Below are positions 1 to 7,641 of a stretch of 64,000 bases of DNA, in pieces. Source of the stretch: Clostridium_AD sp050717545 (GTDB lineage Bacteria > Bacillota > Clostridia > Clostridiales > Clostridiaceae); the NCBI RefSeq assembly GCF_050717545.1, contig NZ_JBOITN010000031.1, forward strand, positions 1 to 64,000, in the 5' to 3' direction. Each line of letters begins with the position of its first letter. The first letter of the stretch is position 1. The notes beneath the pieces were generated by a model that searched no databases, had not been told where the DNA came from, and worked only from the letters and a program-made list of their open reading frames with translations. Position numbers and translations under genes: made by a program.

Positions 1-127
1 GTCTAATCAGTATAACGAAATATTATCTTAGAACTTGTTAGTTCTATAGAACCGCCCTGTACCGAACGGTATGCGGGGTGGTGTGAGAGGTCGGCTAATC
101 AAATAATGATTAGCCTCCTACTCGATT
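1..127 (+). mobile_element. Group II intron, 3' end (domains V and VI)
   Basis: The window opens inside a group II intron. Positions 51-82 fold as a domain V hairpin: the outer strands ACCGCCC and GGGGTGGT pair around an inner stem TACC-GAAC-GGTA with a GAAC tetraloop. A short GUGAGAGG linker follows, then a domain VI hairpin (93-101 pairing with 107-115). The conserved tail CCTACTCGAT marks the 3' splice boundary near 122-127. A 6-bp hairpin at 30-45 may be the end of domain IV. The reverse transcriptase, if present, lies left of the window. The intron points in the same direction as the next gene, 90 bp downstream. The family call rests on recognising the domain V/linker/domain VI layout. 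Confidence 0.8.
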
Positions 128-218
128 ATTAAATTCTTTTAGTTTATCTTTATAAAATCTACACATCTTATTTGTATAATATAGTTAATAATATAATATA
201 ATGGAGTAGAGGTGACCT

Positions 219-2000
219 ATGAGTATTAAAAAACAAAATATTAAAGTTTACAACATGACATGTACCTCCTGTGAAGCTAGAATAGAAAAGTCTCTGATGA
301 GTATCTTTGGAGTTACTAAGGTATTGGCTGACTACAAAAGCGAAAGTGTGTTTGTGCAATATGATGATGAAACGTGCAACATTGCACTAATTAAAGAAAA
401 GATATCGAAACTAGGTTATAGTACAGAGGATTCTGGAAATTTTAAACTTATTGGATTACTAATAATAGTTCTTGCTATTTTTCTTATAAGCAAGGCTGGT
501 AATAGTTTTGACATGGAATCTAAGCTAGCAAACGCATCTTATTTTGTTCTGTTCATAGTGGGTGTTTTCACTTCATTACACTGCGTAGGTATGTGTGGTG
601 GAATAATGTTATCACAAAGTATAAGTGCGGAGAATAAGAGCAAATTTCAATCTCTAAAACCTGCTATATTTTATAATTTAGGCAGAGTAATATCCTATAC
701 TATTCTTGGAGGAATAATTGGAGCTTTAGGTTCTGTTTTTTCTCTTACTTTACCTTTTAAGGCTGGGCTTCAGGTTTTAGCTGGTTTTTTTATGATTATT
801 ATGGGACTCAATATGTCTGGATACAGTCTTTTTAGAAGATTCAACATAAAATTACCTTTGTCTGTATGCAATATTAAAAAGAGCGGAAAAACTCCATTTA
901 TTGTAGGGATTTTGAATGGGTTTATGCCATGTGGACCTCTTCAAACTATGCAATTATATGCTCTTGGAACAGGAAGTGCGGTACTTGGGGCTACTTCAAT
1001 GTTCATATTTTCGCTTGGTACGGTACCTCTAATGCTTGGATTTGGAGCTGTTTCTGGTCTTTTAAGTAAGGGCAACACAAAGCAACTTGTAAAATTTGGA
1101 GGGATTCTTGTAGTTGTTTTAGGGCTTATTATGGGTAATCGTGGGCTAGCTCTTGCTGGAATTAACATATCTCCTATAGCTTTAATGCGCGCTGCTTATC
1201 AGGAAAATAATTCTGCTCTGCAGACGGATACACCTTCAAAGGGTTCAAAAGCTATTATAGAAAATGGAGTTCAAGTAATAAATATGACTGCAACTGCACG
1301 TGGATACACGCCTAGCGTATTATATGTACAAAAGGAAATACCAGTTAAATGGGTAATAAATGGAGAACAGCTAACTTCATGTAATAATTCTATTGCTGTC
1401 CCCTCTCTAGATATAGAAAAAAAATTAGAATCTGGTGAGAATATTATAAATTTCACACCAGGCGATAAAGATATAAATTATAGCTGTTGGATGGGTATGA
1501 TAGGTGGAGTAATTAAGGTAGTAGATGATGTTAATGCAATAGGTGCTTCAAGTAATGCTACTACTAGTGATAATACGGTTGCGAGTGCTGAGACTCCCGT
1601 TAGCTCTAGTATCTATGAAACTGATTTAACTAAAACCCCAATTGATATCTTAGTTAAAAAAGCCAAGATTACAAATGACACTCAAAGCTTAAGTATAAGT
1701 GGAATTGGTTATGAATTTTCTCCAATTATAGCGGTAGTACAAAGTGGTCTTAAAATTAATTTATCAATTGACTTAACAAAGTTTGATAATGCGGAGGGGC
1801 CATATTCAATAATTGATGCAGACTCTAAGCAAATTTATTCATTTGAAGGCAAAAAAGCAATTAATCAAGTTGAATTTACCTTTGATAAATCTGGTGTCTA
1901 TGGAATCATTAAAGATGAAAATACACTAGCTTTAATACATGTATCTGAGGATATTAAACCAATAGTGATTGAAGAAATACGAGATAGATACTTAAAATAA
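219..2000 (+). CDS. HMA / sulfite exporter TauE/SafE-like / cupredoxin fusion membrane protein
   Basis: A 593-residue multidomain protein, probably handling copper. Residues 1-70 are a heavy-metal-associated domain with the metal-binding MTCTSC (C15, C18). Residues 75-320 are a polytopic TauE/SafE (UreH/CcdA-like) region with Cys motifs LHCVGMC (C122, C126) and FMPCGP (C238). Residues 345-435 look like a cupredoxin domain with candidate copper ligands C388, C423, M425 and M427 (SCWMGM). A second beta-rich cupredoxin-like domain without obvious ligands ends the protein. Start ATG 219 follows AGAGGTGACC. It stands alone, downstream of the intron. Metal transport and copper specificity are inferred from the HMA and cupredoxin parts; no substrate can be read directly. 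Confidence 0.85.
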   Translation: MSIKKQNIKVYNMTCTSCEARIEKSLMSIFGVTKVLADYKSESVFVQYDDETCNIALIKEKISKLGYSTEDSGNFKLIGLLIIVLAIFLISKAGNSFDMESKLANASYFVLFIVGVFTSLHCVGMCGGIMLSQSISAENKSKFQSLKPAIFYNLGRVISYTILGGIIGALGSVFSLTLPFKAGLQVLAGFFMIIMGLNMSGYSLFRRFNIKLPLSVCNIKKSGKTPFIVGILNGFMPCGPLQTMQLYALGTGSAVLGATSMFIFSLGTVPLMLGFGAVSGLLSKGNTKQLVKFGGILVVVLGLIMGNRGLALAGINISPIALMRAAYQENNSALQTDTPSKGSKAIIENGVQVINMTATARGYTPSVLYVQKEIPVKWVINGEQLTSCNNSIAVPSLDIEKKLESGENIINFTPGDKDINYSCWMGMIGGVIKVVDDVNAIGASSNATTSDNTVASAETPVSSSIYETDLTKTPIDILVKKAKITNDTQSLSISGIGYEFSPIIAVVQSGLKINLSIDLTKFDNAEGPYSIIDADSKQIYSFEGKKAINQVEFTFDKSGVYGIIKDENTLALIHVSEDIKPIVIEEIRDRYLK

Positions 2001-2339
2001 AAATTAAATTAACTTTATATTATATACTTTATGGTAAAATTAGCGCTTTACATAATGGAAGATGGGGGTATAGTGAAAATATGTAATTATTCCCAAATAC
2101 CAATATTGCTCTAATTCCAGTGCTTCAGCTTCTCGTATTGTTTCCACTAAGTTTTTTTTGTTAGTAAACATATTTTAACTCATTTTAACAAAGCCAGATA
2201 CAAAATACAAGGAAACTACCATATGTACCAACAGAATAGGAAAAAATAAATTATTATAAAGAATTATAATATTGAAATAGTGTGCTATTTTAAAATTTAA
2301 AGTAATGTTAAATTTTTATTGTTAACTAATATAAATGTA

Positions 2340-2367
2340 GCTCAAGACATATCTCACAGTCTTGAGC
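2340..2367 (-). terminator. Hairpin, possible terminator of a lost minus-strand gene
   Basis: GCTCAAGAC (2340-2348) pairs perfectly with GTCTTGAGC (2359-2367). It lies directly after the stop of a short minus-strand reading frame. There is no clean T tract, so terminator function is uncertain. Confidence 0.35.
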
Positions 2368-2561
2368 TTGAATTTTAAAGTCGTTTTTCCTCATCCTGGC
2401 CAGACTTACCTCCTTTTGAACCTTTAAGCATCATTGGTATCTTAAATAGCATCATTAGTGGTATTTAATTGATAGAATATTATCTTTATAAAATCAACAC
2501 AAAAGTTTGGTACTATATAATTAAAGAAAAAATATTAATCATTTAATACTCTTACGAATTA

Positions 2562-2588
2562 TTTCCCCCCATATGGTGGGGTGGGTAA
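2562..2588. promoter_or_regulatory. C-tract/G-tract motif, possible copper-repressor operator
   Basis: A run of C (2565-2570), the spacer ATATG, and a G-rich run (2576-2586) form an imperfect dyad flanked by TTT and AAA. The style resembles CsoR operators, which pair a C-rich with a G-rich half. The arms are not an exact match, no csoR gene is in the window, and the next gene is of unknown function. Confidence 0.25.
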
Positions 2589-2679
2589 ATTAAAATAACT
2601 CTTCATCTATAAATATGTAAGTTATAATAAAAAAGTCGAAACAAATTTAATTACTAATACAAGGAGATGATTTTATAGT

Positions 2680-3216
2680 ATGTTTAAGTTTATTAATAAA
2701 AAACCTAGTTTGAAGGTAGATAAATTAATTAGAACCATAAGAGATATTAAACTTAGTAATGCAATCATAGAGGAATCAGATTATATGACAGATTCAGGAT
2801 ATAATAAAATAATAGTAAAATTAGATAAAGTAAATATAATTGATATAATAAAAATTGATTCATTCTCAAAAGAAGAAGAGCACAATATTGAAATTGAGCT
2901 TGAAGATAACTCAAATAAGCTTATTGTATATAAATCTCCTCCAGTATATGTAAGCGAAGAAAATAACGGGCGATTGTTAATTAAAGATAATGATATGTAT
3001 TTATTTAACAGGTCGTTAATAAAAAATGATGTAGTTAAGTGGATTATTAAAGGAAATTGGTGCAAGTATATAGTCTTCAAAATTAATGAATTAGAATTAG
3101 AAATAGAAAGCTTGAAATTAAAACAGAAAACTGAGGGAATTAAAAGAGAAGAAAAACTTATAAGGGAAAAAAGTAATAAAGTTAAAAATTTTAACAACTT
3201 ATTTAAAGTAGATTAA
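2680..3216 (+). CDS. Hypothetical protein with C-terminal coiled coil
   Basis: A 178-residue protein that I do not recognise. It has no signal peptide or membrane segment. The first 130 residues are mixed charged and beta-prone. Residues 135-170 are strongly charged and heptad-like (ELELEIESLKLKQK and onward), suggesting a coiled coil. ATG 2680 follows AAGGAGATGA at a slightly long spacing. A 138-codon frame on the opposite strand (2781-3197) overlaps it, but this strand has the ribosome binding site and a normal charged composition. It lies between intergenic remnants and the LDCC small protein in an accessory-looking stretch. Confidence 0.65.
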   Translation: MFKFINKKPSLKVDKLIRTIRDIKLSNAIIEESDYMTDSGYNKIIVKLDKVNIIDIIKIDSFSKEEEHNIEIELEDNSNKLIVYKSPPVYVSEENNGRLLIKDNDMYLFNRSLIKNDVVKWIIKGNWCKYIVFKINELELEIESLKLKQKTEGIKREEKLIREKSNKVKNFNNLFKVD

Positions 3217-3301
3217 TATAGACCATCTCAATATTCATATTATCTTCATAAAAAAATGTTAAACTGAGCTTATAAATAATGTTGAAATCGGAGGTTTAAA
3301 A

Positions 3302-3436
3302 TTGAAAAAATTAAAGAAGTGGTATGATAATTTTTTAAAAAGCATGGAAAAAGCCAATAAAGAATCTTTTGGTGATAAAAAACTAGATTGTTGTGGATTA
3401 AACTCAAATAAAAATAAAAAATCGGAACAAAATTAG
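3302..3436 (+). CDS. LDCC-motif putative metal-binding small protein
   Basis: A 44-residue protein beginning at TTG 3302, seven bases after a clear GGAGG (3290-3294). It starts with a basic amphipathic segment KKLKKWYDNFLKSMEK and carries KLDCCGLN near residues 27-34, then an Asn/Lys-rich tail. The LDCC motif with an upstream K/W-rich helix matches the clostridial family called LDCC motif putative metal-binding protein. The paired cysteines are the basis for suggesting metal binding; no function is established. It follows the hypothetical gene by 85 bp. Metal-related genes lie on both sides within 2 kb. Confidence 0.75.
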   Translation: MKKLKKWYDNFLKSMEKANKESFGDKKLDCCGLNSNKNKKSEQN

Positions 3437-3877
3437 CAACATAAATTGTCCACTTCGTTACCAATTTTTGTAATGGCGTCGCATCAGCAACCTATTATAT
3501 GGGAATACGCTGAGCTAGGTGAGGATGGGCATCTGATTTGGGTGTGACCTTAATTACACAATATAATCTTTATACAAATTTTACATTTATTAGTCGGCTG
3601 ATACGACCCTGTTGTAAAATGTGGAAGTGTATACGCACAGGTTTTACTTTTTTATGTGTCTATCTCACAACATTGTTTAAAATTTAATTAATTTTGTGCA
3701 TTCGCTTTCTATGGCAAACATATTTATTTATAAGTACTGATTGATCACCATAAATGAGTAGGGAGCGGTTATTTTAATATATACTTTATTTAAATGTAGA
3801 ATTTTGCTAATTATATATCTCATTTTGTAGGCATGTATTAACTATGTAGCTATTTATTGCAGTCTTCCACATTTTAG
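3437..3877. other. Non-coding region with nested inverted repeats
   Basis: No credible gene is present. Two inverted-repeat pairs divide the region: GTCGCATCAGC at 3478-3488 pairs with 3597-3607 (10 of 11 bases), and TAAAATGTGGAAG at 3615-3627 pairs perfectly with 3864-3876. The second pair encloses 262 bp like a miniature inverted-repeat element, and its right end is one base from the acetyltransferase stop. Target-site duplications are not clear. A 24-codon frame (3473-3547) without a ribosome binding site lies in the GC-richer first part. Confidence 0.4.
3615..3876. repeat. MITE-like element with 13-bp terminal inverted repeats
   Basis: The 13-bp sequence TAAAATGTGGAAG (3615-3627) recurs as its exact reverse complement at 3864-3876. 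The 236 bases between have no gene. Size and terminal repeats fit a miniature transposable element. No second copy and no clear target duplication are visible in this window. Confidence 0.35.
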
Positions 3878-4372
3878 TTAGATGATTTTTCCCATATAAT
3901 ATTCAGAAACATATCTTCCATCAACTATAAGTGAGTTTTCTTTTAAACCTTCTTTTTTGAATCCCATTTTTTCATATAATTGAATGGCGACGTCATTATG
4001 TTCTATCACAGTTAATTCTAATCGTGTAACCCTATTTTTTAATGCCCATTTCTCCAACTCTTCAAATAGTTTCACTCCAATTTTTTTACCTCTATACTTT
4101 CTTAATATCCCAATAACTATATAAGCTCTATGACTTATTCTTTTAGCAACACCAATTTCAGATGATAGGAATCCAATTATATCTCCTTTATATTCAACTA
4201 CTAATCTTAACGATTTTGAACTGCATATATTATTAATATTAGAATCCATTTCTTCTAAAGTCGTTTTTCTTTCTCCTGGTTCCCACATCATATTGGTTGT
4301 TTCAGTATCCAATTGATTTAACATATTTAAGAATTTCTCTGAATCCTTAATTTCAATTTTTCTTATAAGCAT
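3878..4372 (-). CDS. GNAT family N-acetyltransferase
   Basis: A 164-residue single-domain acetyltransferase of the GNAT superfamily, which moves an acetyl group from acetyl-CoA to an amine. The acetyl-CoA loop is seen as the R-x-x-G-x-G/A type segment RKYRGKKIGVKLFEEL (about residues 91-106). The typical C-terminal signature NDVAIQLYEKMGFKKEG follows (about 125-141). The N-terminal IRKIEIKDSEKFL is also family-typical. Start ATG 4372 follows GGAGG. The substrate cannot be told from sequence. A 19-codon frame with a strong ribosome binding site lies 87 bases upstream on the same strand and might be a leader. Confidence 0.85.
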   Translation of the reverse strand: MLIRKIEIKDSEKFLNMLNQLDTETTNMMWEPGERKTTLEEMDSNINNICSSKSLRLVVEYKGDIIGFLSSEIGVAKRISHRAYIVIGILRKYRGKKIGVKLFEELEKWALKNRVTRLELTVIEHNDVAIQLYEKMGFKKEGLKENSLIVDGRYVSEYYMGKII

Positions 4373-4459
4373 ACGGTTACCTCCACGTTATTTATGGCAA
4401 GTTTTTAATATAAGTTCGTCTATTTAATTTATGTAAATTGCTTTACAAAATAATGACGT

Positions 4460-4519
4460 TTACTGGTTAATGGATATTGTTCTAATGTAAAAACCTCTTA
4501 TTTTTTCTAAATCAGTCAT
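4460..4519 (-). CDS. Possible 19-residue leader peptide or gene remnant
   Basis: A short frame reading MTDLEKIRGFYIRTISINQ starts at ATG 4519 after a strong AGGAGG (near 4525-4531), stops at 4460, and lies 87 bases before the acetyltransferase on the same strand. The excellent ribosome binding site is its main support. It may be a leader peptide, a free small protein, or the 5' stub of a deleted gene. No convincing alternative hairpins covering the acetyltransferase ribosome binding site were seen. Confidence 0.35.
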   Translation of the reverse strand: MTDLEKIRGFYIRTISINQ

Positions 4520-4710
4520 AGTGACGTCCTCCTCAGATTTTATATACTTTTATCGAATTAACTTATTTACTTTATTATACTATATATTCCATATAAGAAT
4601 GCAGTTTTAAAGGATAAAAAGCCATAAAACATAACAAACGTTATATTGTATTGAAAAGAAAATAAATTGGTAATAAAGAATAACAGCATAAAAATTTTAT
4701 AGTTTTTTTG

Positions 4711-4739
4711 TTGACAAGTATAAAGTGTCCGCATATAAT
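4711..4739 (+). promoter_or_regulatory. Sigma-A promoter of cadC-cadA
   Basis: A perfect -35 TTGACA (4711-4716) and perfect -10 TATAAT (4734-4739) are separated by 17 bases, upstream of cadC. The operator starts five bases after the -10, so the repressor would block initiation. Confidence 0.85.
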
Positions 4740-4743
4740 GAAC

Positions 4744-4771
4744 ATATGAACAATAATTCATACGTTCATAT
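4744..4771. promoter_or_regulatory. ArsR/SmtB-type metal repressor operator
   Basis: ATATGAAC (4744-4751) and GTTCATAT (4764-4771) form an inverted repeat with a 12-base spacer just after the -10 box. The TGAAC arms match known CadC/CzrA-type operators. CadC, encoded 17 bases downstream, is the natural ligand, giving metal-relieved autoregulation. Confidence 0.75.
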
Positions 4772-4787
4772 AAATGGAGGGTAATAA

Positions 4788-5150
4788 ATGGATAAAAATA
4801 TAGAGTTTTGTAATTGCTCAACAATACATGAAGATGTAGTAGATAAAGTAAGAAATTCAATACCGCCAGCGGAAACTTTATATGATTTAGCAGAACTTTT
4901 TAAGGTTTTTGGAGATAGTACAAGAATTAAGATTCTTTGTGTATTATTTGAAACTGAAATGTGCGTTTGTGATATAGCAGCTTTACTTATCATGACTCAA
5001 TCGGCCATTTCACATCAACTTCGTGTTCTTAAAAATGCTAGACTTGTAAAATATAGACGAGAGGGTAAGGTTGTATATTATTCTTTGGATGATCAACATG
5101 TTAAACAAATATTTGATCAAGGACTTATACACATAAAAGAACTTAGGTAA
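4788..5150 (+). CDS. cadC: ArsR/SmtB family metal-sensing repressor, CadC type
   Basis: A 120-residue winged-helix repressor of a metal-efflux operon. Residues 31-100 form the DNA-binding fold (DLAELFKVFGDSTRIKIL, then recognition segment TQSAISHQLRVLK). Both CadC-type metal sites can be seen. The alpha-3N site has N-terminal C8 and C10 plus C59 and C61 (EMCVCD), which in CadC bind Cd/Pb. The alpha-5 site has D102, H104, H115 and E118 with the D-x-H-x10-H-x2-E spacing that binds Zn in the family. ATG 4788 follows GGAGGG. It is first in an operon with the cadA ATPase (66 bases apart) and overlaps its own operator. Metal binding should release the DNA. Confidence 0.92.
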   Translation: MDKNIEFCNCSTIHEDVVDKVRNSIPPAETLYDLAELFKVFGDSTRIKILCVLFETEMCVCDIAALLIMTQSAISHQLRVLKNARLVKYRREGKVVYYSLDDQHVKQIFDQGLIHIKELR

Positions 5151-5216
5151 TATCCTAATACATAAACAAAATTAATAATATATAGAAGATAAGAAACTTT
5201 GAAAGCGGGGGAGAAA

Positions 5217-7388
5217 ATGGGTGCTGTAATAAAAAGAGAATTCATTTTAGAAGGTCTAGGTTGTGCTAATTGTGCAAATAAAATTGAAGCTCAATGTAAA
5301 AAAATAGATGGAGTAATAGATGCCAATATAAATTTCATAAGTAAAAGCTTAGTAATTCAATTTCAAAGTGAAGAAAAAATATCTGAAATTATAGATGAGA
5401 CCACTAAGATAGTTAAGAGGATAGAACCTAGTACCAAGGTTATACCAAAAGAGGCAAAAACATTTAGGGGTGTGGATAAACAGCATGACCATGAACATGG
5501 TCACAACCACAGTCACGAACATGGACACGGAGATGCAGAAGGAAACAATAAAAATAAAATTATACGTTTTTCAATAGGCGTAGCTATTTTCTTAATAGGA
5601 ATTGTATTTAAATTTGATTATTTAGTTGAGTTTGCTTTGTTTTTCGTAAGTTATTTGTTAATCGGTGGGGATATCCTAATAATTGCTATAAAAAATATAT
5701 TAAGAGGTCAAGTGTTTGATGAGAACTTCTTAATGGCACTTGCTACGGTGGGAGCATTTTCTATTGGACAATTTTCAGAAGGTGTTGGGGTTATGCTCTT
5801 TTATAAAGTAGGAGAATTTTTCCAAGATATAGCTGTTAATAAATCAAGAAAATCTATATCTGCACTTATGGATATAAGACCAGATTATGCTAATAAAAAA
5901 ATCAATGGTGAAATTATAAAAGTAGATCCAGATGAAGTGCACATTGGAGATATCATAATAGTAAAGCCAGGAGAAAAAGTACCTTTAGATGGCTTTGTTA
6001 TAGAAGGCAAATCATTAATAGATGCATCTGCTTTAACTGGTGAATCAGTTCCAAAAAATGTTAAGACTGGAGATGAAATTTTAGCTGGTTGTATAAATAA
6101 AAATGGGTTATTAACAATAGAGGTTGCAAAAGAATTTGGAGAGTCAACCCTTGCTAAAATTTTAGATTTAGTACAAAATGCTAGTAGCAAAAAAGCACCA
6201 ACTGAAAATTATATAACTAAATTTGCAAGGTATTACACACCTATTGTAGTTATAAGTGCAATAGTTCTTGCAGTGGTTCCCCCTCTTTTATTACCGGGTG
6301 CTACTTTTTCACAGTGGATATATAGAGCTCTAGTATTTTTGGTAGTATCTTGTCCTTGCGCACTAATAATATCTATTCCACTAGGATTTTTTGGAGGAAT
6401 AGGTGGTGCATCTAAGAATGGTATCCTGGTTAAAGGTGGAAACTATCTAGAGGCACTAAATAGCGTTGAAATGGTAGTTTTTGATAAGACAGGAACACTA
6501 ACTAAAGGAGTATTTCAGGTTACTCAGATGAATGCCGAGGGTAGTATAAGTGAAGATGAGTTACTGGGGTATGCAGCTCATGTAGAAAGCTATTCTAGTC
6601 ACCCCATTGCAACATCAATATTAAAAGCTTATGGCAAAGATACACGAAAAGAGGATATTGAAGATGTTTTGGAGATAGCGGGAAAAGGAATTAGTGCTAA
6701 AGTAAAAGGGAAATATATTTTAGCTGGTAATTCTAAGTTAATGGATAGCGAAAAAATTTCTTATAAAAAGGCTGAAAATTCTGGAACGGTAATTTATTTA
6801 GCGATTGACAAGAAATATGTTGGCAGTATTATTATTTCTGATGAGCTAAAAGAAGATTCTGCTTATGCAATAAGAAATTTGAAGTCTATGGGCGTTAAAA
6901 AAATAGTAATGCTTACAGGTGACAATAAAGATATAGCATCAGATATTGGGAAAATTCTCGGTGTAGATGAAGTTTATTCAGAGCTTCTTCCACATGAAAA
7001 GGTTGAGAAGTTAGAACTACTGCAAAAGCAAAAATCACCTAAAGGAAAGATAGTATTCGTGGGAGATGGTATTAATGATGCACCTGTACTAGCTAGAGCA
7101 GATATAGGAATTGCAATGGGTGGTGTAGGATCTGATGCAGCTATAGAAGCTGCAGATATAGTTATAATGACAGATGAACCGTCCAAAATCGCACTTGCAA
7201 TAAAAATTGCTAAAAGAACAAAAACAATTGTTATGCAAAATATTATATTCGCACTAGGTGTAAAAGCAATTATTTTGATATTTGCAATTTTTGGAATTTC
7301 AACTATGTGGGAAGCGGTTTTTGGTGATGTAGGAGTTGCGTTAATTGCAGTCTTAAATTCAATGAGAGCTATGAAGGTAGATAATTAA
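5217..7388 (+). CDS. cadA: Cd2+/Zn2+/Co2+-exporting P1B-type ATPase
   Basis: A 723-residue heavy-metal efflux pump that uses ATP to expel divalent soft metals. It has an N-terminal HMA domain with GCANC (C16, C19) and a His-rich linker at 90-104 (HDHEHGHNHSHEHGH). Catalytic motifs are actuator TGES (274-277), transmembrane metal site SCPCAL (CPC 379-381), phosphorylation site DKTGTLT (423-429), SHP (461-463) and GDGINDAP (616-623). The DVGVALIAVLNSMR end is typical of the Zn/Cd/Co subgroup. ATG 5217 was chosen because GCGGGGGAG lies just before it; an in-frame TTG at 5199 has no good ribosome binding site. Co-transcribed with cadC and followed by a strong terminator. Confidence 0.93.
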   Translation: MGAVIKREFILEGLGCANCANKIEAQCKKIDGVIDANINFISKSLVIQFQSEEKISEIIDETTKIVKRIEPSTKVIPKEAKTFRGVDKQHDHEHGHNHSHEHGHGDAEGNNKNKIIRFSIGVAIFLIGIVFKFDYLVEFALFFVSYLLIGGDILIIAIKNILRGQVFDENFLMALATVGAFSIGQFSEGVGVMLFYKVGEFFQDIAVNKSRKSISALMDIRPDYANKKINGEIIKVDPDEVHIGDIIIVKPGEKVPLDGFVIEGKSLIDASALTGESVPKNVKTGDEILAGCINKNGLLTIEVAKEFGESTLAKILDLVQNASSKKAPTENYITKFARYYTPIVVISAIVLAVVPPLLLPGATFSQWIYRALVFLVVSCPCALIISIPLGFFGGIGGASKNGILVKGGNYLEALNSVEMVVFDKTGTLTKGVFQVTQMNAEGSISEDELLGYAAHVESYSSHPIATSILKAYGKDTRKEDIEDVLEIAGKGISAKVKGKYILAGNSKLMDSEKISYKKAENSGTVIYLAIDKKYVGSIIISDELKEDSAYAIRNLKSMGVKKIVMLTGDNKDIASDIGKILGVDEVYSELLPHEKVEKLELLQKQKSPKGKIVFVGDGINDAPVLARADIGIAMGGVGSDAAIEAADIVIMTDEPSKIALAIKIAKRTKTIVMQNIIFALGVKAIILIFAIFGISTMWEAVFGDVGVALIAVLNSMRAMKVDN

Positions 7389-7395
7389 CAGCAAC

Positions 7396-7424
7396 TAAAT
7401 CATCTCCTGCGGAGCTGCAATATT
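7396..7424 (+). repeat. 29-bp palindrome-centred repeat, copy 1
   Basis: TAAATCATCTCCTGCGGAGC and the bases after it match two other loci in the window (33865-33893 inverted, 54743-54771). The core CTCC-TGC-GGAG is a small dyad. It lies 8 bases after the cadA stop. This copy differs from copy 3 by one or two bases near its right end. Confidence 0.6.
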
Positions 7425-7427
7425 AAA

Positions 7428-7466
7428 AGGTTAACAGGAACGCAATGTTCTTGTTAATCTTTTTTT
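7428..7466 (+). terminator. Terminator of the cadCA operon
   Basis: A 14-bp stem (AGGTTAACAGGAAC, 7428-7441, with 7447-7460) and 5-base loop are followed by a run of seven Ts. A classical intrinsic terminator. Confidence 0.9.
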
Positions 7467-7548
7467 AGTTGAATTATTTAAGTTATTAGTAAGATTTAGA
7501 GGTCCTTCTAGCAAGGATCTTGGAGCTCTAATATAATTTTAAAAATCT

Positions 7549-7610
7549 AGTGTATCAAATTTTGGGCTAAAACAGTGTATCAATTTGGAGGGATGTTGAT
7601 ACACTGTTTT
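7549..7610 (+). promoter_or_regulatory. Upstream activator site for the LevR-type regulator
   Basis: AAAACAGTGTATCAA (7569-7583) and its exact reverse complement (7596-7610) form a 15-bp perfect inverted repeat with a 12-base spacer. A third half-site, AGTGTATCAA, sits at 7549-7558, exactly 25 bases before the equivalent bases of the first arm. The set lies 30-95 bases upstream of a sigma-54 promoter, as expected for an enhancer of a sigma-54 activator. The obvious binder is the LevR-type protein encoded at 10171-12876; this link is inferred. Confidence 0.7.
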
Positions 7611-7641
7611 ATAATGAAGATAAATCAACGTTTATAGGAAC

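Larger units (their letters stand above)
2001..2679. other. Long intergenic region with gene remnants
   Basis: A 680-bp stretch without a convincing gene. On the minus strand, 2040-2171 encodes 43 residues starting MFTNKKNLVETIREAEALEL, with no ribosome binding site. Also on the minus strand, 2379-2459 reads as a short basic tail ending GGKSGQDEEKRL, followed by a 9-bp hairpin at 2340-2367 (GCTCAAGAC/GTCTTGAGC). That combination looks like the 3' end and terminator of a lost gene. Both readings are uncertain. The region also holds the C/G-rich motif at 2562-2588. Confidence 0.4.
4373..4787. other. Intergenic region between acetyltransferase and cadC
   Basis: Holds the 19-codon minus-strand frame at 4460-4519 and, at its right end, the cadC promoter and operator. 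The AT-rich middle (about 4540-4700) shows nothing I can interpret. Confidence 0.5.

Noticed and set aside
2781..3197. 138-codon open frame on the minus strand
   Set aside because: It mirrors the 178-residue plus-strand gene, which has the ribosome binding site; the minus product is a low-complexity Ser/Leu/Ile translation.
3542..3560. 5' end of a second group II intron (GTGTGACC)
   Set aside because: Only the first bases fit the GUGYG start; no downstream intron domains follow.
4567..4860. 97-codon minus-strand frame across the cadC promoter
   Set aside because: No ribosome binding site; it overlaps a perfect promoter, an operator and the cadC start, and its product is hydrophobic low-complexity sequence.
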